Positions 11,419-22,768 are shown, numbered from the stretch's first letter. The stretch is DNA of 64,000 bases from Hermatobates lingyangjiaoensis (GCA_026182355.1 JAPFBL010000034.1:1299501-1363500), one strand, 5' to 3'. A program made the numbers and translations. Notes: a model not told the origin generated them from the letters alone.

Positions 11419-11615
11419 TTTACTTTACTATAATTATAGTGAACGTGAAAAATTTGATCTTGAGATTACATGTTTTGAAGTCCTCGGAGTCCTCTTATGA
11501 CGGTCTTTTGATGATGATGATGTGTGGTTGGGTGTGTATCCATAAGATTGTGTACACGCTACAGTCCACCATATTTGATGATTCAAATTTATATTTTACA
11601 GAAAAATCTCTCGTA
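11419..11615 (+). repeat. Dispersed repeat R, 5' fragment
   Basis: ACTTTACTATAATTATAGTG, a GTGAAAAATTTGATCT-like block, ACATGTTTTGAAGTCCTCGG, a short GATGATGATG / GTGTGG patch and ACGCTACAGTCCACCAT follow the same order as at 15790, 33913 and (reversed) 26083. Confidence 0.65.
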
Positions 11616-12734
11616 ACTATCTACGAGGTAATGACAGTGAGTTGAAATGTCTCAGAGTGACTTAAATCTATCTTCCTGATGATGAGGCCATCAAAATATA
11701 ATAGTGATTTTGTATGATTTCTTTTCTGGGTGTTCTTTTAGTGAATCTAATTTATTTAGTTCGTCGGATCGTTTTTTATTTATTAAATTGGTCCATATAT
11801 ATAACAACATTCCTAAAAATATAGAAATGAATTAATGAAGATTTTGGTTACAAGACTAGCTTAAAAAGTTGGTCACAACAAAGACTGCAATAATTTTTTA
11901 TCTTATATTAATGTAATACTTCTATCACTTTGTTGATTACAAAGAATTGGTAATGTAAATGTAATTAAAAGTATCAATTAATAATTATAAGAGGTAAATA
12001 ACCTGCTTAAGAGAAAATGCTTGCCTTTTTACTAATATTATTTAATTAAACAGGCCTAAAAAAGGAAATACAGAAAATGAGAAGTACTTGGGGTGAGTTT
12101 TACATGTAGCACTTTATGTTAGGAGTAATTCAAAATATTTTAACTCCTCGTTTTGTTTGCTTCTAAAATACTTTTACATTTTATCTTTAGAATGACTACA
12201 CTATTTTGAAAGAGCAGGACGTCAATTAGCAAACTGATAATTATATATACATGAACTACAGATTCGAGCTTGTAATTAATTTTTTTTTTTTATGTTTGCG
12301 AGTTTATTATTTGACAAAGTAAGTGTTTCCTCACTTGCTCTCGCTTTCTCACTTCCCTTTTCTCGCTAGTTACAAATGCTAAAAAGAAGGAATAAATTTC
12401 CTTCAACTTGAAAAAAAAAAAGTCTGCTTAACCCTTTCAATGCCATACTTGACTTTAGACGATTAATTAAATGATTTTAATTAAAAATATCCCTTTTAAA
12501 ATAAAGCCTAATGAAGTTTTGTTTTGAATCGAGATGTTGAGTTATTATAGAATTAAATGAAAACAAGCAACTCAAAGTAATTTGTTATTAAGGAATGGTA
12601 AATAATAAAAATTTAGTTTTCAGTTTTTTGTTGTTACTTGATCTTTGAGTTCGATGGTTATTTCGTAAATATCATTTACCATTTAATGAAAGATTAAAAA
12701 TTATTATAGCCTATTTTGTGTATAATATCCTCAG

Positions 12735-12735
<1 letters not shown>
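11616..12735. other. AT-rich stretch, nothing recognised
   Basis: There are no long frames and no recognised repeat. A possible short splice-bounded segment near 12080 (AATACAG ... GTGAGT) has a poor polypyrimidine tract and was not called. Confidence 0.45.
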
Positions 12736-12772
<37 letters not shown>

Positions 12773-12803
12773 AACGTAGAGAAATTAAAAACACACACTT
12801 ACA

Positions 12804-12839
12804 GTCTCTAATTTTCGGTTGAACCGTCTTCAGGAGAGA
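12804..12839 (-). ncRNA. Hammerhead-like ribozyme motif, family C
   Basis: Stem I UCUC/GAGA, core CUGAAGA, extra C, hairpin GGUU/AACC with a very small loop, GAA, palindrome AAUU and unpaired A. The core is intact. Confidence 0.55.
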
Positions 12840-12907
12840 TAAGAAAGGGGAACCAAGTGCACTGGTACAGAGACTGGTACCAGTGCGCTTGGTTTCCCTT
12901 TCTTATC

Positions 12908-12940
12908 TCTCCTGAAGAAGGTTCAACCAAAAATTAGAGA
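12908..12940 (+). ncRNA. Hammerhead-like motif, family C, damaged
   Basis: This is the inverted partner of the motif at 12804. UCUC, CUGAAGA and GAGA are kept, but the conserved GAA before stem III has become AAA and hairpin II is disturbed. It is probably inactive. Confidence 0.5.
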
Positions 12941-13028
12941 CTGTAAGTGTGTGTTTTTAATTTCTCTACTTTTCTTTATGTACATTGAACTGTATTTGTC
13001 CGTTTTGGATCGTATTTTCATCAAAAAA

Positions 13029-13066
<38 letters not shown>

Positions 13067-13108
13067 TAGATTACGATGATCAAACCACAATATGAAATAG
13101 GAAAACAA

Positions 13109-13151
13109 GACTAAGATCTTTCAACCGTAATAAGCGGTCTTCGTCAGAGTC
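13109..13151 (-). ncRNA. Hammerhead-like ribozyme motif, family A
   Basis: Stem I GACU/AGUC, core CUGACGA, hairpin ACCG/CGGU-type (the loop side reads GCTTATTACG), GAA, palindrome AGAUCU and unpaired U. The plus-oriented family A tail starts right after it (GGTTTGATCATTGGTTGTT), so an inverted pair lost its second ribozyme by deletion. Confidence 0.55.
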
Positions 13152-13219
13152 AAAAACCTAATTCATCAAAAACTTGGTTTGATCATTGGTTGTTATTTCA
13201 CTTGTTCATGTGAAATATT

Positions 13220-14760
13220 TTTACTAGATGACGAGGATTTTAGCATTTATTCTTAGCATACCAATACTATAATACACTTATACTACAACATTTTCTGGTT
13301 AGCTTAAAATAATGCCGTTAAGTTTAATTTATACGTAATTATTCCAAAACGGTCCATTAGCATCGATAGGTTCTAATGTTCTCATGAAATTATTTAACAT
13401 GATAAATTGGATAAAAGGGAAAAAAACGAAATGTATGTTTCAATATTGATTGGTGGAATGTAAAAAATTAAAGTTTATCTCCATATGTATTAAACAATCA
13501 TCAATAAAAATCGTGATACTGAAACTAGATAAGAAGAATTTGGTCAAATATCATTATAAATCAATAGTTTTTATTGGAACAATAATTCTATGATTTTTAT
13601 ATATTACTTTAATCGAAATGTCACTTTGTGATAAAAAGTTTAAAAATAAAGCTGAAAATCTTCTTTAATAAGAAATTATATTACTTTATTATTATATTTT
13701 AAAAAAAATGAATAAAAAATGTAACGTTATTCGTAATTTTATTTCTTCTAATTTTGTAAATGTTCAGCTTAGATGGGCAAAAATAAGCTAAAATGGTAAT
13801 AAAAGAGAAATGCTAATAAAATATTAATGGGAAGCATTAAATTTAGTATTCTGTCAGTTGAATGACGGAGGTCTTCATTTCATTGGCATCAGGTGTCCCT
13901 TTAATCTTAGTCTCTTTGGCTGATCCTGTTATTAGAAAGGTCCTGTGCAAATTCAGCTCCCCAAACTGTCTCAACTTGCAATGTAAGCAGTAAACAGTTA
14001 TAATATTTAGGATAATGATTAATATAGAACTCTGCCTCGAGTTGATAAAAGTCATGAACTTTAGGTTATAACAAGTGGATAACCAATAAGAAGAAGATTA
14101 GGTTGGATAATACATATTAAACTTAATTTATACAATGTGTCTGCACACCTCTACAAATCAATATGTTTATTCATATTCATTATTCCTACTGTGTGATAAA
14201 AACACACTAATAAAGGTAACATCAATAAATCAATTATGAGGACATTTCTCAGTAGAGCTGAATAAAATTCGGAGAAAGCTGGTAATTTATCATTTATAAG
14301 CTAAAGGTATGCTTTTCAATAAATGAGAAAATTTTGTTTGTCGAATTTTTGAAAATTTTTTCTAAAATCTTTACTCAACTCACAATTAAATAATATATTA
14401 TTTAATTATAAATTAACAATTTTTATAAAACAAATGTTTGTTTTTCAGCAAAGTAAAAAAATTTAAAATATTAACATTTCGGGGATTTTTTTAACTCAGG
14501 ATTTACCTTCAACGAATGCTGATTGGTCATAGTTAGAAAATATTAAAAACTGCCTGCTGTATGGATATATTTATTCAAAAAATAAATTTAAGTATTAACT
14601 CCTTATTGATCTGAAAAAATGAGTTTTCATAAGATTAATGTGATCTATAGACTAGAAATATTAGATCGATTTGTATCATTTAAACTGTAATCTAAAAATA
14701 AAAATAAAATACTAAGTAGTTTACGTTTTGAGATTCTATTTTGGTTTATGTTGTTCAACC
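13220..14760. other. AT-rich stretch, nothing recognised
   Basis: No exon-like segment, known repeat or tandem array is visible. Short frames are broken by stops and have no codon bias. Confidence 0.45.
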
Positions 14761-14772
14761 ATTCGACCATAC

Positions 14773-14918
14773 CTTGGTAATGCAGACCAGGTTGATGTTT
14801 TTTAACGTCGATCCCTTTCGCCAGGTCGAGGGACTACCAAGATCATCACAATGACAACAAGAGGGTCCTGAGTACTCAAGGTGGACCTCACGGAACGTGT
14901 TTCCACGACCTATATCAA
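14773..14918 (-). CDS. Candidate isolated internal exon, unrecognised
   Basis: On the minus strand a 146-nt open segment (48 codons, including GNTFREVHLEYSGPSCCHCD and STWRKGSTLKNINLVCITK) lies between an acceptor-like ATTTATAGCTCTAG and a strong donor ACCAAG|GTATGG. It is GC-richer than its surroundings. It would need one base from a preceding exon and ends in phase 0. No partner exon was found and the product is not recognised. It could be a fragment of a mobile element instead. Confidence 0.25.
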
Positions 14919-15789
14919 CTAGAGCTATAAATATAACCTTGTATATATACATTGAAATGTATCGGATAGGATACAACGTACATGTTATTTGATTTTTTTT
15001 TATGATGTATTTATTAAAACATCATAGAACGGTGAGTTTGTACTTCTAACATAATAACCTTATCCACTTATATATAGCTAATATTGGTGCGGTAAAAACT
15101 TTTTGTTTTATAGCATGAAAGTTCACTAAAAGCAACGAAATTTAATGGAGCGAACTTGTTTTTCTTTTATAAGACCCGAACATTTGACAGGATGTGGCAA
15201 AATTACACTTAGTTTTTAATTTGAATTCATTTTTTCATCAGTGCTTTCAATGCTTGTTTTTTATTAGAGTATTTTTCAAAATGACTTCAAAAAAATCACG
15301 ATATCATATGAAATAATTTACGCAAAATTTAACTAAATGCGTTCTTAATATATTGGCAATCCTTTTGATAATTTCTGCTACAAATAGAAGGACTTTCCAT
15401 TGCCAGTGGTCATTCTGTTTAATGTATCCGGTCTTTTTTCTGTCCTTGATCCTAATGGGGACTGTGGATTGATAAGACCAGAATTGATGTTCAAAGCGAT
15501 GAACCAAAGATATTGCCTTACATTTACCACTAGATCATCGATTCGAGCATATGGTTGGAATTTGAGTACCATCATTTTATTTAGTTACTGGTAATTCACT
15601 CATCAAATTAGAAATTTGCATTTATTTTCTTCCTCGTAAGAAAATGGCTACTTATAATAAACCTTTGTTCAAATTTATGTGGGTTTCTGTATTTTTTGTT
15701 ATATAAAATTTAGTTCTAGCAAGGCACACCTGATATTCGAGGTAAAAATGTCAAAATGAGATTTTCTAGTGTTTTTGAATTGTTGTTTA

Positions 15790-16620
15790 TTTTACTATAA
15801 GTACAGTGATCGTGAAAAAAATCGATATCCAGATTTTGACGGAATTATATGCTTTGAGATCGTAGAAGACGTTTTATGAAGTTTTTTTGATGATGTCTTT
15901 GTGTGTGTGTCTGTGTGTGTGTGGATGGTGGGTGGTTGGGTGGAAGAGTATGTATCCAATTTTTGTGGCCAAGCTACGGTCCAGAATCTTTGATGGATCA
16001 AATTGATAATTTAAAAAAAAAATGGGCCTCGTAGTGCAAATAAGCCGAATTGTTTGGGAGCAATTAAGCATGATAGAAAAGTCACTTTTTTTGCCAAAAG
16101 CCTGTTTGAGACTATATTTTTTTCTCCTAAACTTTTTATTTTAGAGTCTTGAAATTTCGGTATTATCTTTGAAGCTAAAATGACAATAAAGGAAAAAATA
16201 ACCTCAGATTTTTAAAAAAAACAGAAAATATTTATTTTTATGAAAATGTAAAAATTTCGACTTATAATCAATCTGAAAGCTTGTGAGAAGGATACAAGCT
16301 ATACCGTTTAACAGATCAAAATGAATGTATACCTACAAATAGAAAATTCCGTGGAGGATGAGCTGAAATAAATTTTATCAAAATTATATTCACCAAGAAG
16401 GCGTGCTGTACATTTTCAATTGTCAGAAATTTTTCTTAGATACTAAACAGCTCATTAAAAAACACCGAAAATTTCCCAAAAAATTGAATAATCAATTGAC
16501 AAGTAGACAAAAATTCAGCAAATTTCAATTATGGTGAAGAGCAGCTATAAAGCTATAGAAAAGAAACTGAATATTGATGCTGGACTAATGGTTTACTTGC
16601 CATCCTTGTATTTGTTTCAT
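15790..16620 (+). repeat. Dispersed repeat R, long 5' copy
   Basis: The copy opens ACTATAAGTACAGTGATCGTG and contains a (GT)n patch at 15898-15922 and the ACGGTCCAGAATCTTTGATG block. It then has a ~500-nt body with GAGTCTTGAAATTTCGGTAT, GAAAGCTTGTGAGAAGGATA and CTCATTAAAAAACACCG, and fades out after GGACTAATGG near 16600. The order matches the copies at 26083 (minus), 33913 and 51080. No long frame is present. Confidence 0.7.
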
Positions 16621-18880
16621 TTATTTACCTTATTCACATTGACTTAGAAATTTTTTGTGTGAATTCTCTGAAATAAAATTGTATATTTTCTAAAATACAA
16701 TTTTAATCAAAGAGGTTTAATCAAAAATGTTTAAGAAATTTAATAACTTAATATGATATAAGAATATAATTCTTACGTGTAAAACATCAGTGACAGTGAT
16801 CATATTTTTTTGATGCTTGTGTAACAAATCAGATGCTTGATGGACTAGTGTAACAAAATCCTGTAACCAATCTATATTTTGATCAATTCAACAAAATTTA
16901 ATATCCAGTTAGTCGTTAAAGATACCTAATCATAGTGCAATTGAGTTAGAATGTTCATCCTTTGGTATCTCAAAGGGACAATCTAAGTCATCCTTAATGG
17001 GACTGCCAATTCTTCTTAACCCAAACTAATGCAGGAACATTTTCATCATGAGTGTGCAACTAAATTTTGCAATATTTTTCACAAATTTAGGATTATTGTA
17101 AAACAACAAGGCAATACCTTACATGTATCTATTACTTTCATAAGGAGTCCGTTTCGGATTTGGCTTCCTTAAATTTATAAAAACTTCTTATCTTTGAATT
17201 AAATAAATTATTAGATTTAAGTTAGTATTTTAAAATTGAAAATTAATCAATTATTAGTAGAATTAATTTGTATTTGGTCAATAAATAAAAAATTGTTTGA
17301 AGGTAAAATCAATTAGAATAATATGAATAATAATTAGAATAATATTCATGTTCATTACTTATGCCATCAGTAAATGGTTTTTAGCCTTGAAAATGCCAAA
17401 GAGTTTTAACAAAACGGTAGCTTATAAACAGGAGTGTTATTTCTTTAGACTAAAAATTCTCAAGAAACTCTACTTTGAACTTTAAGAATCAATGATCGAG
17501 AAGCTATAGCAAAGTACATAGAAGCAAAATCGAGAACTACATTTCAAAGTACATAAATACTAGATTATTTAATTAAAACTGAAAATATATTAATCTAAAT
17601 GACATAAAAAAACTACATTGTTTATCATTAACTGTAATATTTAGTTATTGTAATTTTATTTTTCTTTGAAATGTAAACAAATTTAAATTCAGAATGATAA
17701 GAACTATGCGATCTGATTGATAACAAAGTCGGGTCACTTATCAGTAATGATTCTTTTTAATTATTTATTTAACAACATTATTTAAGCGGTATTTCTAATT
17801 TTAATGGTTAATAATTGTTCTACCTCTGCTATCCTCTAAATGCTGTCAAAATTATGAAAGTCTTGTTTTGATTTTCGTAATGATGCTTGAATTTGATCAT
17901 TTAATTAAAATATTGTCTAAAATACTTAATTATTTAATTATTGAAAGCAGATTGCTTACTGAAGGTTATATTAAACCTCTAAACTTTATTGTAAACTTAT
18001 AATAAAGTTGAGTGTAACCCTATCTAGATTTTACTTTTACATATAGGAAAGTTGATTATAGGCTTTAGATTGTTTCGAAAATATATTTAAAAATAAAAGA
18101 AGGAGGAATTATTTTGACTGTTTCAACTTGGATTAGGTATTAGACAGAAAGTTCTAACAAGAGTAGGACAAGCCGGCTCCAAGAAATAATAGAAAGTGAA
18201 GACAAGTTGTAAACTAATTTTCTTGTTCTCTGCAAAAACACATGTTCTGCTTTGAGTCAGGCAGAAACTAACTTGGATTTTAACTCACTGACTACGACCC
18301 TTCTAACAGCGAAACTTACACAAATGTCACACAACTGATTCCTCTTTTCTAATCATCTCTTCATATATTTGAAATATATTTGTAGAAAATAATAACATTA
18401 TAAATAAATAATAATATTGGAAAATAAATTACGATATATGCGGATTGATAATATTATAGCGGTGAGAATGAAGAGATTATATGGGTGTATAGGTCATTTG
18501 ACTATTTCCTACATTGTCCATCTTCAAGAGGAACTTTATGCAGGAGAGTTATGCAGCAACAGGATTCGAAGTAAAACAGTTTATCAATTTCTTATTCTAA
18601 CTTACAAATTATAACGTTAACTGTTTAAAAGTCAGTATATATCAATATCAAATATACGAAAAAAAGATATATAATTTATCCGTGTTGTTGATATCGGTAT
18701 TATAGACATACTTCATTAAAGAAATATATTGCTTTATTCTTTTTATATCTTATGTGGTTCCCTTATCTTTATAAGCATCCAACACAATATTAAAAAGTTA
18801 AATATTTGTAATTTATTTTATTTAGTAATATTTTTTAATTGTTGTTAAATAAACAACATTATATGTTCTTTATTTAACAA
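16621..18880. other. AT-rich stretch with one degraded SINE tail
   Basis: No genes are visible. At about 16910-17015 the words GTTAAAGATACCTAATCATA, TCTCAAAGGGACAATC and AATGGGACTGCC follow the order of the SINE 3' half and are probably an old fragment. Confidence 0.4.
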
Positions 18881-18888
18881 CAAATGGG

Positions 18889-18940
18889 AGGAGAGAGAGA
18901 GTGAGAGAGAGAGAGCGAGAGAGAGAAAGCGAGAGAGAGC

Positions 18941-18985
<45 letters not shown>

Positions 18986-18995
18986 CGAGAGAGAA
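18889..18995. repeat. (GA)n-rich microsatellite
   Basis: About 105 nt of GA dinucleotides with scattered C and A interruptions. An apparent Arg/Glu frame through it is a by-product of the repeat. Confidence 0.95.
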
Positions 18996-19103
18996 TGTCT
19001 TCTATTATGATTTTATTTTAAAAACCGCCATGTTTTATTTAAAATATTATTCATCGGTTTTATTTAGTAAATGTTTTTATGTGTTCTGACGTAGCATGTA
19101 GTT

Positions 19104-19106
<3 letters not shown>

Positions 19107-19151
<45 letters not shown>
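19107..19151. repeat. (TA)n microsatellite
   Basis: Uninterrupted TA dinucleotides just before a family C unit. A second long array (19388-19450) follows that unit. Confidence 0.95.
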
Positions 19152-19152
<1 letters not shown>

Positions 19153-19244
19153 TTTTTCGTTAGAAATACGATCCAAAACGGACAAATTGAAAATAAAATT
19201 TATGTTTTAATGAATAATGAAAATAAAATTTATGTTAATAAAAT

Positions 19245-19384
19245 AGAGACGGTTGGGTCTCCAACCGTCTCTGAACCAGTGCGCTTGGTTTCCCTCTCTT
19301 ATCTCTCCTGAAGACGGTTCAAACCGAAAATTAGAGACTGTAAGTGTGTTCTTTTGATTTCTCTATGTTTCTTTGTCTATATTG

Positions 19385-19450
<66 letters not shown>
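19245..19450 (+). mobile_element. Family C ribozyme unit with (TA)n tail
   Basis: The unit begins with a short hairpin (AGAGACGGTTGG/CCAACCGTCTCT). It continues through CCAGTGCGCTTGGTTTCCCT, the ribozyme motif and the TTTCTCTATGTTTC tail, and ends in (TA)n at 19388-19450. It has the right-arm polarity of the fold-back at 12737. Confidence 0.7.
19304..19337 (+). ncRNA. Hammerhead-like ribozyme motif, family C
   Basis: UCUC/GAGA stem I, CUGAAGA core, extra C, hairpin GGUU/AACC, GAA, palindrome AAUU and unpaired A. This is the cleanest family C copy in the window. Confidence 0.6.
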
Positions 19451-20628
19451 AGTTGGTAGAAAATCTTGTCTTAGACTTGTAGAATTGAAACATACAACAA
19501 CTTCTGCATCAAGGCTTTTTTGTTGACTGCCTAGATAAATTGCTATATATGTATATATATAAATGTAATCAAAATTTACTGAGAGTTCTTCGGAAGGGCT
19601 CTTTACACCTTATCACAATGTATAGTAGTGAGTTTTTGTTATCTCTTAAATGTCTTTCTGTGAATTTAGTTAATTTAGTTCGTTGAACCATTTTATATAC
19701 TTTTTTATACATATATTTTCTTTACTAAAACAATTAAAAGAATAAAGTGATCTGAGATCTGAATTTTGTCTTGGGAAATTATTAAGTTATTTAAGTTTTC
19801 TGCAGTTGTTTTAATATCATTTCTTCATAAGTTAATATTTTTGTATAATACTGTTTTTATAAATATTTTTTATTAATTAATTGGCTGATACCAGCTAGTA
19901 ATTCACATTCTCAAAGACTATACATTACTCCGTTCATTACGTAAACACAATATAGTAGAGTACTTCATTTTGACATGCTCTCTGTTAAAGAGGAATGTCA
20001 TGTCAAAAATTGCAAATAAAATTTATGTTTTAATTGATGTTTTTAACAGGTAATTTTAGAAACGTATTCATTAATTTACATAGTAATTGTTATTGATGTA
20101 AGTAATATATATGTATATACATATGAAAAACTAAAATATTTTATAATAGAAAAAAGTGAAAAATTTATTTGGAAAATGTTTTAATTTTACTTACGTCACA
20201 AAGTGCAAATCTGGGTCTTTGACGCAAGAATTGATGTTTTATTGTAAAATTGGGTTGAATATGAATTTTATTTAAAGTTAGCTAAGTATCGGTAGCCTTG
20301 GTTAAAACTAAGAGAAAGTCCATATTTGGGATGAAAGTCGTTGGATTACCTTCTTCCAGAAGAGGTCTCATTGACTGGACTGGTTTTAGAAACTCTCCCA
20401 CACCCTTGTACACACTTCATGAACACTTAGTCCAACCGCACTGAATTTCCAATAAAACCAAATCGACCCGCTTTGATGTTTGTTATTCAAATCCCTGGCC
20501 ATAAAAAGACGCTTTCAGACCAAATATCATTATCAATGCTTCTCTGTCTAGCTCTCTACTTCTTTCTCTCTTTAACAAATTTAAACACACTTATCAACCA
20601 ACATTCACCCACGAATCGTTGGGTTTTT

Positions 20629-20671
20629 GACTCTGACGAAGACCGCTTGTTACGGTTGAAAGATCTTAGTC
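20629..20671 (+). ncRNA. Hammerhead-like ribozyme motif, family A
   Basis: GACU/AGUC stem I, CUGACGA core, hairpin ACCG/CGGU, GAA, palindrome AGAUCU and unpaired U. The family A tail follows (TTGTGGTTTGATCATTGATT, then the TTTCAC/GTGAAA hairpin) and runs into (TA)n at 20738-20776. Confidence 0.6.
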
Positions 20672-20735
20672 TTGTTTTCCCATGCCTTATTGTGGTTTGA
20701 TCATTGATTATTATTTCACGTGTTTATGTGAAATC

Positions 20736-20780
<45 letters not shown>

Positions 20781-20812
20781 AAAAGTTGGGAGCAGTCCTT
20801 CCTCAATGCATC

Positions 20813-20915
20813 CTTTTAAAAACTGGATGTCTGTTTCCACTTGGTTCAATTCCGTCTTATATTTTTCCAAAATACGAAATTGAACCAAGTGGAAACAGAC
20901 ATCCAGTTTTTAAAA
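20813..20915. repeat. Short fold-back, 39-nt arms
   Basis: The arms CTTTTAAAAACTGGATGTCT... and its exact inverse (20877-20915) enclose a 25-nt loop. (TA)n lies on both outer sides. No ribozyme core was recognised. Confidence 0.85.
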
Positions 20916-20969
20916 GCACACACATATATATATATATTAAGGTATTGTTTTCTTCACCACAATTTACTA

Positions 20970-21094
20970 ATAAAAACATTTTCTTCTTCTTGGAGTTTGG
21001 TCAGTGTTATTATACGGAATCAACGTTTCGTTGGCGAAAAGGTGATTCCGTATATTAACCCTGACCAAACTCCAAGAAGAAGAAAAAGTTTTTA
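20970..21094. repeat. Fold-back, ~50-nt arms, with ribozyme-like apex
   Basis: Arms ATAAAAACATTTTCTTCTTC... and the inverse ending AAGTTTTTAT meet in an apex with CGGAATCA/TGATTCCG pairing. On the minus strand the apex has GAA followed by the palindrome ACGU, then U, as in the hammerheads. A clear CUGANGA core is missing. Confidence 0.6.
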
Positions 21095-21129
21095 TTATAT
21101 ATATTTTACAAAGTCAATAAATTAGTGTA

Positions 21130-21345
21130 TTGGAATTTGTAAATTTTCTAGGTTCAAAAACAAACTTTCATTGCCGAATTTTTAGTTTTATTAGAAATTT
21201 TTTCATAGGCAAAAATAAGAATTTTTGAATAAGAAAATTCTTACTTTTGCTAATGAAAAAGGTTTCAAAATAAAATTGAAACGTCTGCTATGAGAGTTTG
21301 ATTTTGAGCGATGAAAATTGGTGAGTCCCAATTACATAATAATGA
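21130..21345. repeat. Small inverted pair related to the fold-back at 30661
   Basis: Left-arm words AAACTTTCATTGCCGAATTT and TTTTTTCATAGGCAAAAATA face right-arm CTTTTGCTAATGAAAAAGGT, GAAACGTCTGC and GAGAGTTTGATTTTGAGCG. The same words, better kept, form the arms at 30661-31027. A CA/TA array follows at 21349-21434. Confidence 0.6.
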
Positions 21346-21348
21346 TAC

Positions 21349-21349
21349 A

Positions 21350-21434
<85 letters not shown>
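21349..21434. repeat. (CA)n-(TA)n compound microsatellite
   Basis: About 44 nt of CA followed by about 42 nt of TA, directly before the element at 21434. Confidence 0.95.
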
Positions 21435-21438
<4 letters not shown>

Positions 21439-21553
21439 AAATGAGTCAACCTTATTTGGTCCCGCATCAACCAATCAGATATCAGAACCAGACACCTCAC
21501 GTAGATTTCACTATATAAGGACCATCGTCTGGGCACCCAACCACCCAAGAATT

Positions 21554-21593
21554 TGCCTGAAGATGACTGTGGACGCAGTCGAAACATGTCGCA
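21554..21593 (+). ncRNA. Hammerhead-like ribozyme motif, family F
   Basis: Stem I UGC/GCA, core CUGAAGA, extra U, strong hairpin GACUG/CAGUC, GAA, palindrome ACAUGU and unpaired C. It shares the palindrome and unpaired base with family E, the PLE copies at 486 and 48189. Confidence 0.65.
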
Positions 21594-21603
21594 GAAATAA
21601 CTC

Positions 21604-22188
21604 ATGAAGAAAAACAAGACTCTTAGAAGAACTTCCACCAGCACTAACAACCTATGGAACAATAGTATGGAGACCTCACTGCACAGTGAGGCCAATGTCC
21701 AGTGCCAGTATTCGTGTTTACTGAGGGAGTGTGAGCCCTTAACTTTTCCTGGCAGGACGACAGCGGCTTCATCGCGCAGCAACCAGTTTCAACCAGTTAA
21801 CAACAACATCCATTTAACTCCAACAATAGCCGTTCAAACACCAACAACCAACCCACCAACCAAAAATACAACTAATGAGACCTCGCCGCATGACGTGGCC
21901 AATGCCCAACGCCAGTATTTGTGTTTCCTGAGGGAGTGTGAGCCCTTATCTTTTCCTGGCAGGCCGGCAGCGGGTTCATCATGCTGTGACCAGTCTCAAC
22001 AAGATAGCAGTGGCAGACTTATGGCTTTTTTCAAGACCGGACCGGGAAAACTCCAAGTGGAAAAGTCGACATCGCACGGCAACTGTTTATTTTCTGAGGG
22101 AGTGCGAGCCCTTATACTTTTTGCTGTGTCGGCGGAGATGACTCCATGGATGAGAAGAACCGCTGTACGTGACTTTGATGAGAGCTAG
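21604..22188 (+). CDS. Reading frame with internal repeats in the PLE-like element
   Basis: The 194-codon frame starts 11 nt after the ribozyme motif. A module of about 80 codons is repeated: 'QCQYSCLLRECEPLTFPGR' near residues 33-51 and 'QRQYLCFLRECEPLSFPGR' near 103-121. A third DNA copy (22081-22135) has slipped to another frame (FLRECEPLYF is read in frame +2). The first 20 residues are Lys/Arg/Thr-rich. I see no RT or endonuclease domain. It may be the start of a PLE first reading frame or a non-coding tandem repeat that happens to be open. Confidence 0.35.
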   Translation: MKKNKTLRRTSTSTNNLWNNSMETSLHSEANVQCQYSCLLRECEPLTFPGRTTAASSRSNQFQPVNNNIHLTPTIAVQTPTTNPPTKNTTNETSPHDVANAQRQYLCFLRECEPLSFPGRPAAGSSCCDQSQQDSSGRLMAFFKTGPGKLQVEKSTSHGNCLFSEGVRALILFAVSAEMTPWMRRTAVRDFDES

Positions 22189-22301
22189 AAGCCTTCAACT
22201 GAAAAAATGAGTCAACCTTATTTGGTCCCGCATCAACCAATCAGATATATATATATATATATATATCAATGATCAAACCACAATAAGAAATGGGAAAACA
22301 A

Positions 22302-22344
22302 GACTAAGATCTTTCAACCGTAACAAGCGGTCTTCGTCAGAGTC
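22302..22344 (-). ncRNA. Hammerhead-like ribozyme motif, family A
   Basis: An intact family A motif on the minus strand (GACU/AGUC, CUGACGA, ACCG/CGGU, GAA, AGAUCU). Its tail runs left into (TA)n at 22245-22266. On the right a plus-strand tail fragment (CGTGTTTATGTGAAAT) leads into (TA)n/(TG)n at 22374-22437, so a partner copy has been deleted. Confidence 0.6.
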
Positions 22345-22368
22345 AAAAACCCAACGTGTTTATGTGAA

Positions 22369-22421
<53 letters not shown>

Positions 22422-22768
22422 GTGTGTGTGTGTGTGTAATATGGCAGCAACTCTTCCTTTAGACACATTTTGTTGAATAAAGCGCCTTAATTGATATATC
22501 TCAGTTTAGTTTATACTCGTATCTCTCATTATTCCTACATATGATATTCTTCTGTGTATATCCTAATTGACTGCAATCAATTCTTGGTATTATGATCGCC
22601 TCGACATGTTTTGATTCATCATTAATTAAATATATATATAAAGATAAATAATAGTGTGTATGGGTAAGATGAAATGAAACACAAAAATGATATTGTAAGA
22701 AAAGTAAAAGTAAAAAATAATCGGAGTATGTATAAGACAAAGAGTATAATTAGGTATAAGGACTAAAT

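Larger units (their letters stand above)
12737..13065. mobile_element. Fold-back element, family C, between two (TA)n arrays
   Basis: Arms at about 12773-12885 and 12888-12972 are inverted copies (GTCTCTAATTTTCGGTT, CAGGAGAGATAAG, CACTGGTAC). They are bounded by (TA)n at 12737-12769 and 13030-13065. The right tail TTCTTTATGTACATTGAACTG, GTCCGTTTTGGATCG and ATTTTCATC recurs near 42680-42750. Confidence 0.8.
21434..22248 (+). mobile_element. PLE-like element bounded by 49-bp direct repeats
   Basis: An identical 49-bp sequence beginning TGAAAAAATGAGTCAACCTT and ending CCAATCAGATAT starts at 21434 and again at 22200. Between them are TATA-like CACTATATAAGGACC, a family F ribozyme motif and a 194-codon frame. 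The second repeat ends in (TA)n. Direct repeats with a hammerhead near the 5' copy are the layout of PLE pseudo-LTR elements. The frame lacks RT, so this is a short, probably non-autonomous copy. GC content is visibly higher than in the flanks. Confidence 0.6.

Noticed and set aside
12060..12100. Very short exon between AATACAG and GTGAGT
   Set aside because: The acceptor lacks a pyrimidine tract and the 19-nt length gives no coding evidence.
15304..15594. Overlapping frames of 64-67 codons on both strands
   Set aside because: Slightly more complex sequence, but no splice signals, no domain and several frames open at once.
18901..19089. 62-codon Arg/Glu frame
   Set aside because: It is the translation of the (GA)n microsatellite.
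21265..21782. Frames on both strands with runs of Tyr/Ile and Cys/Val
   Set aside because: They are read-through of the (CA)n/(TA)n array; the 164-codon minus frame also runs antisense to the PLE-like element.
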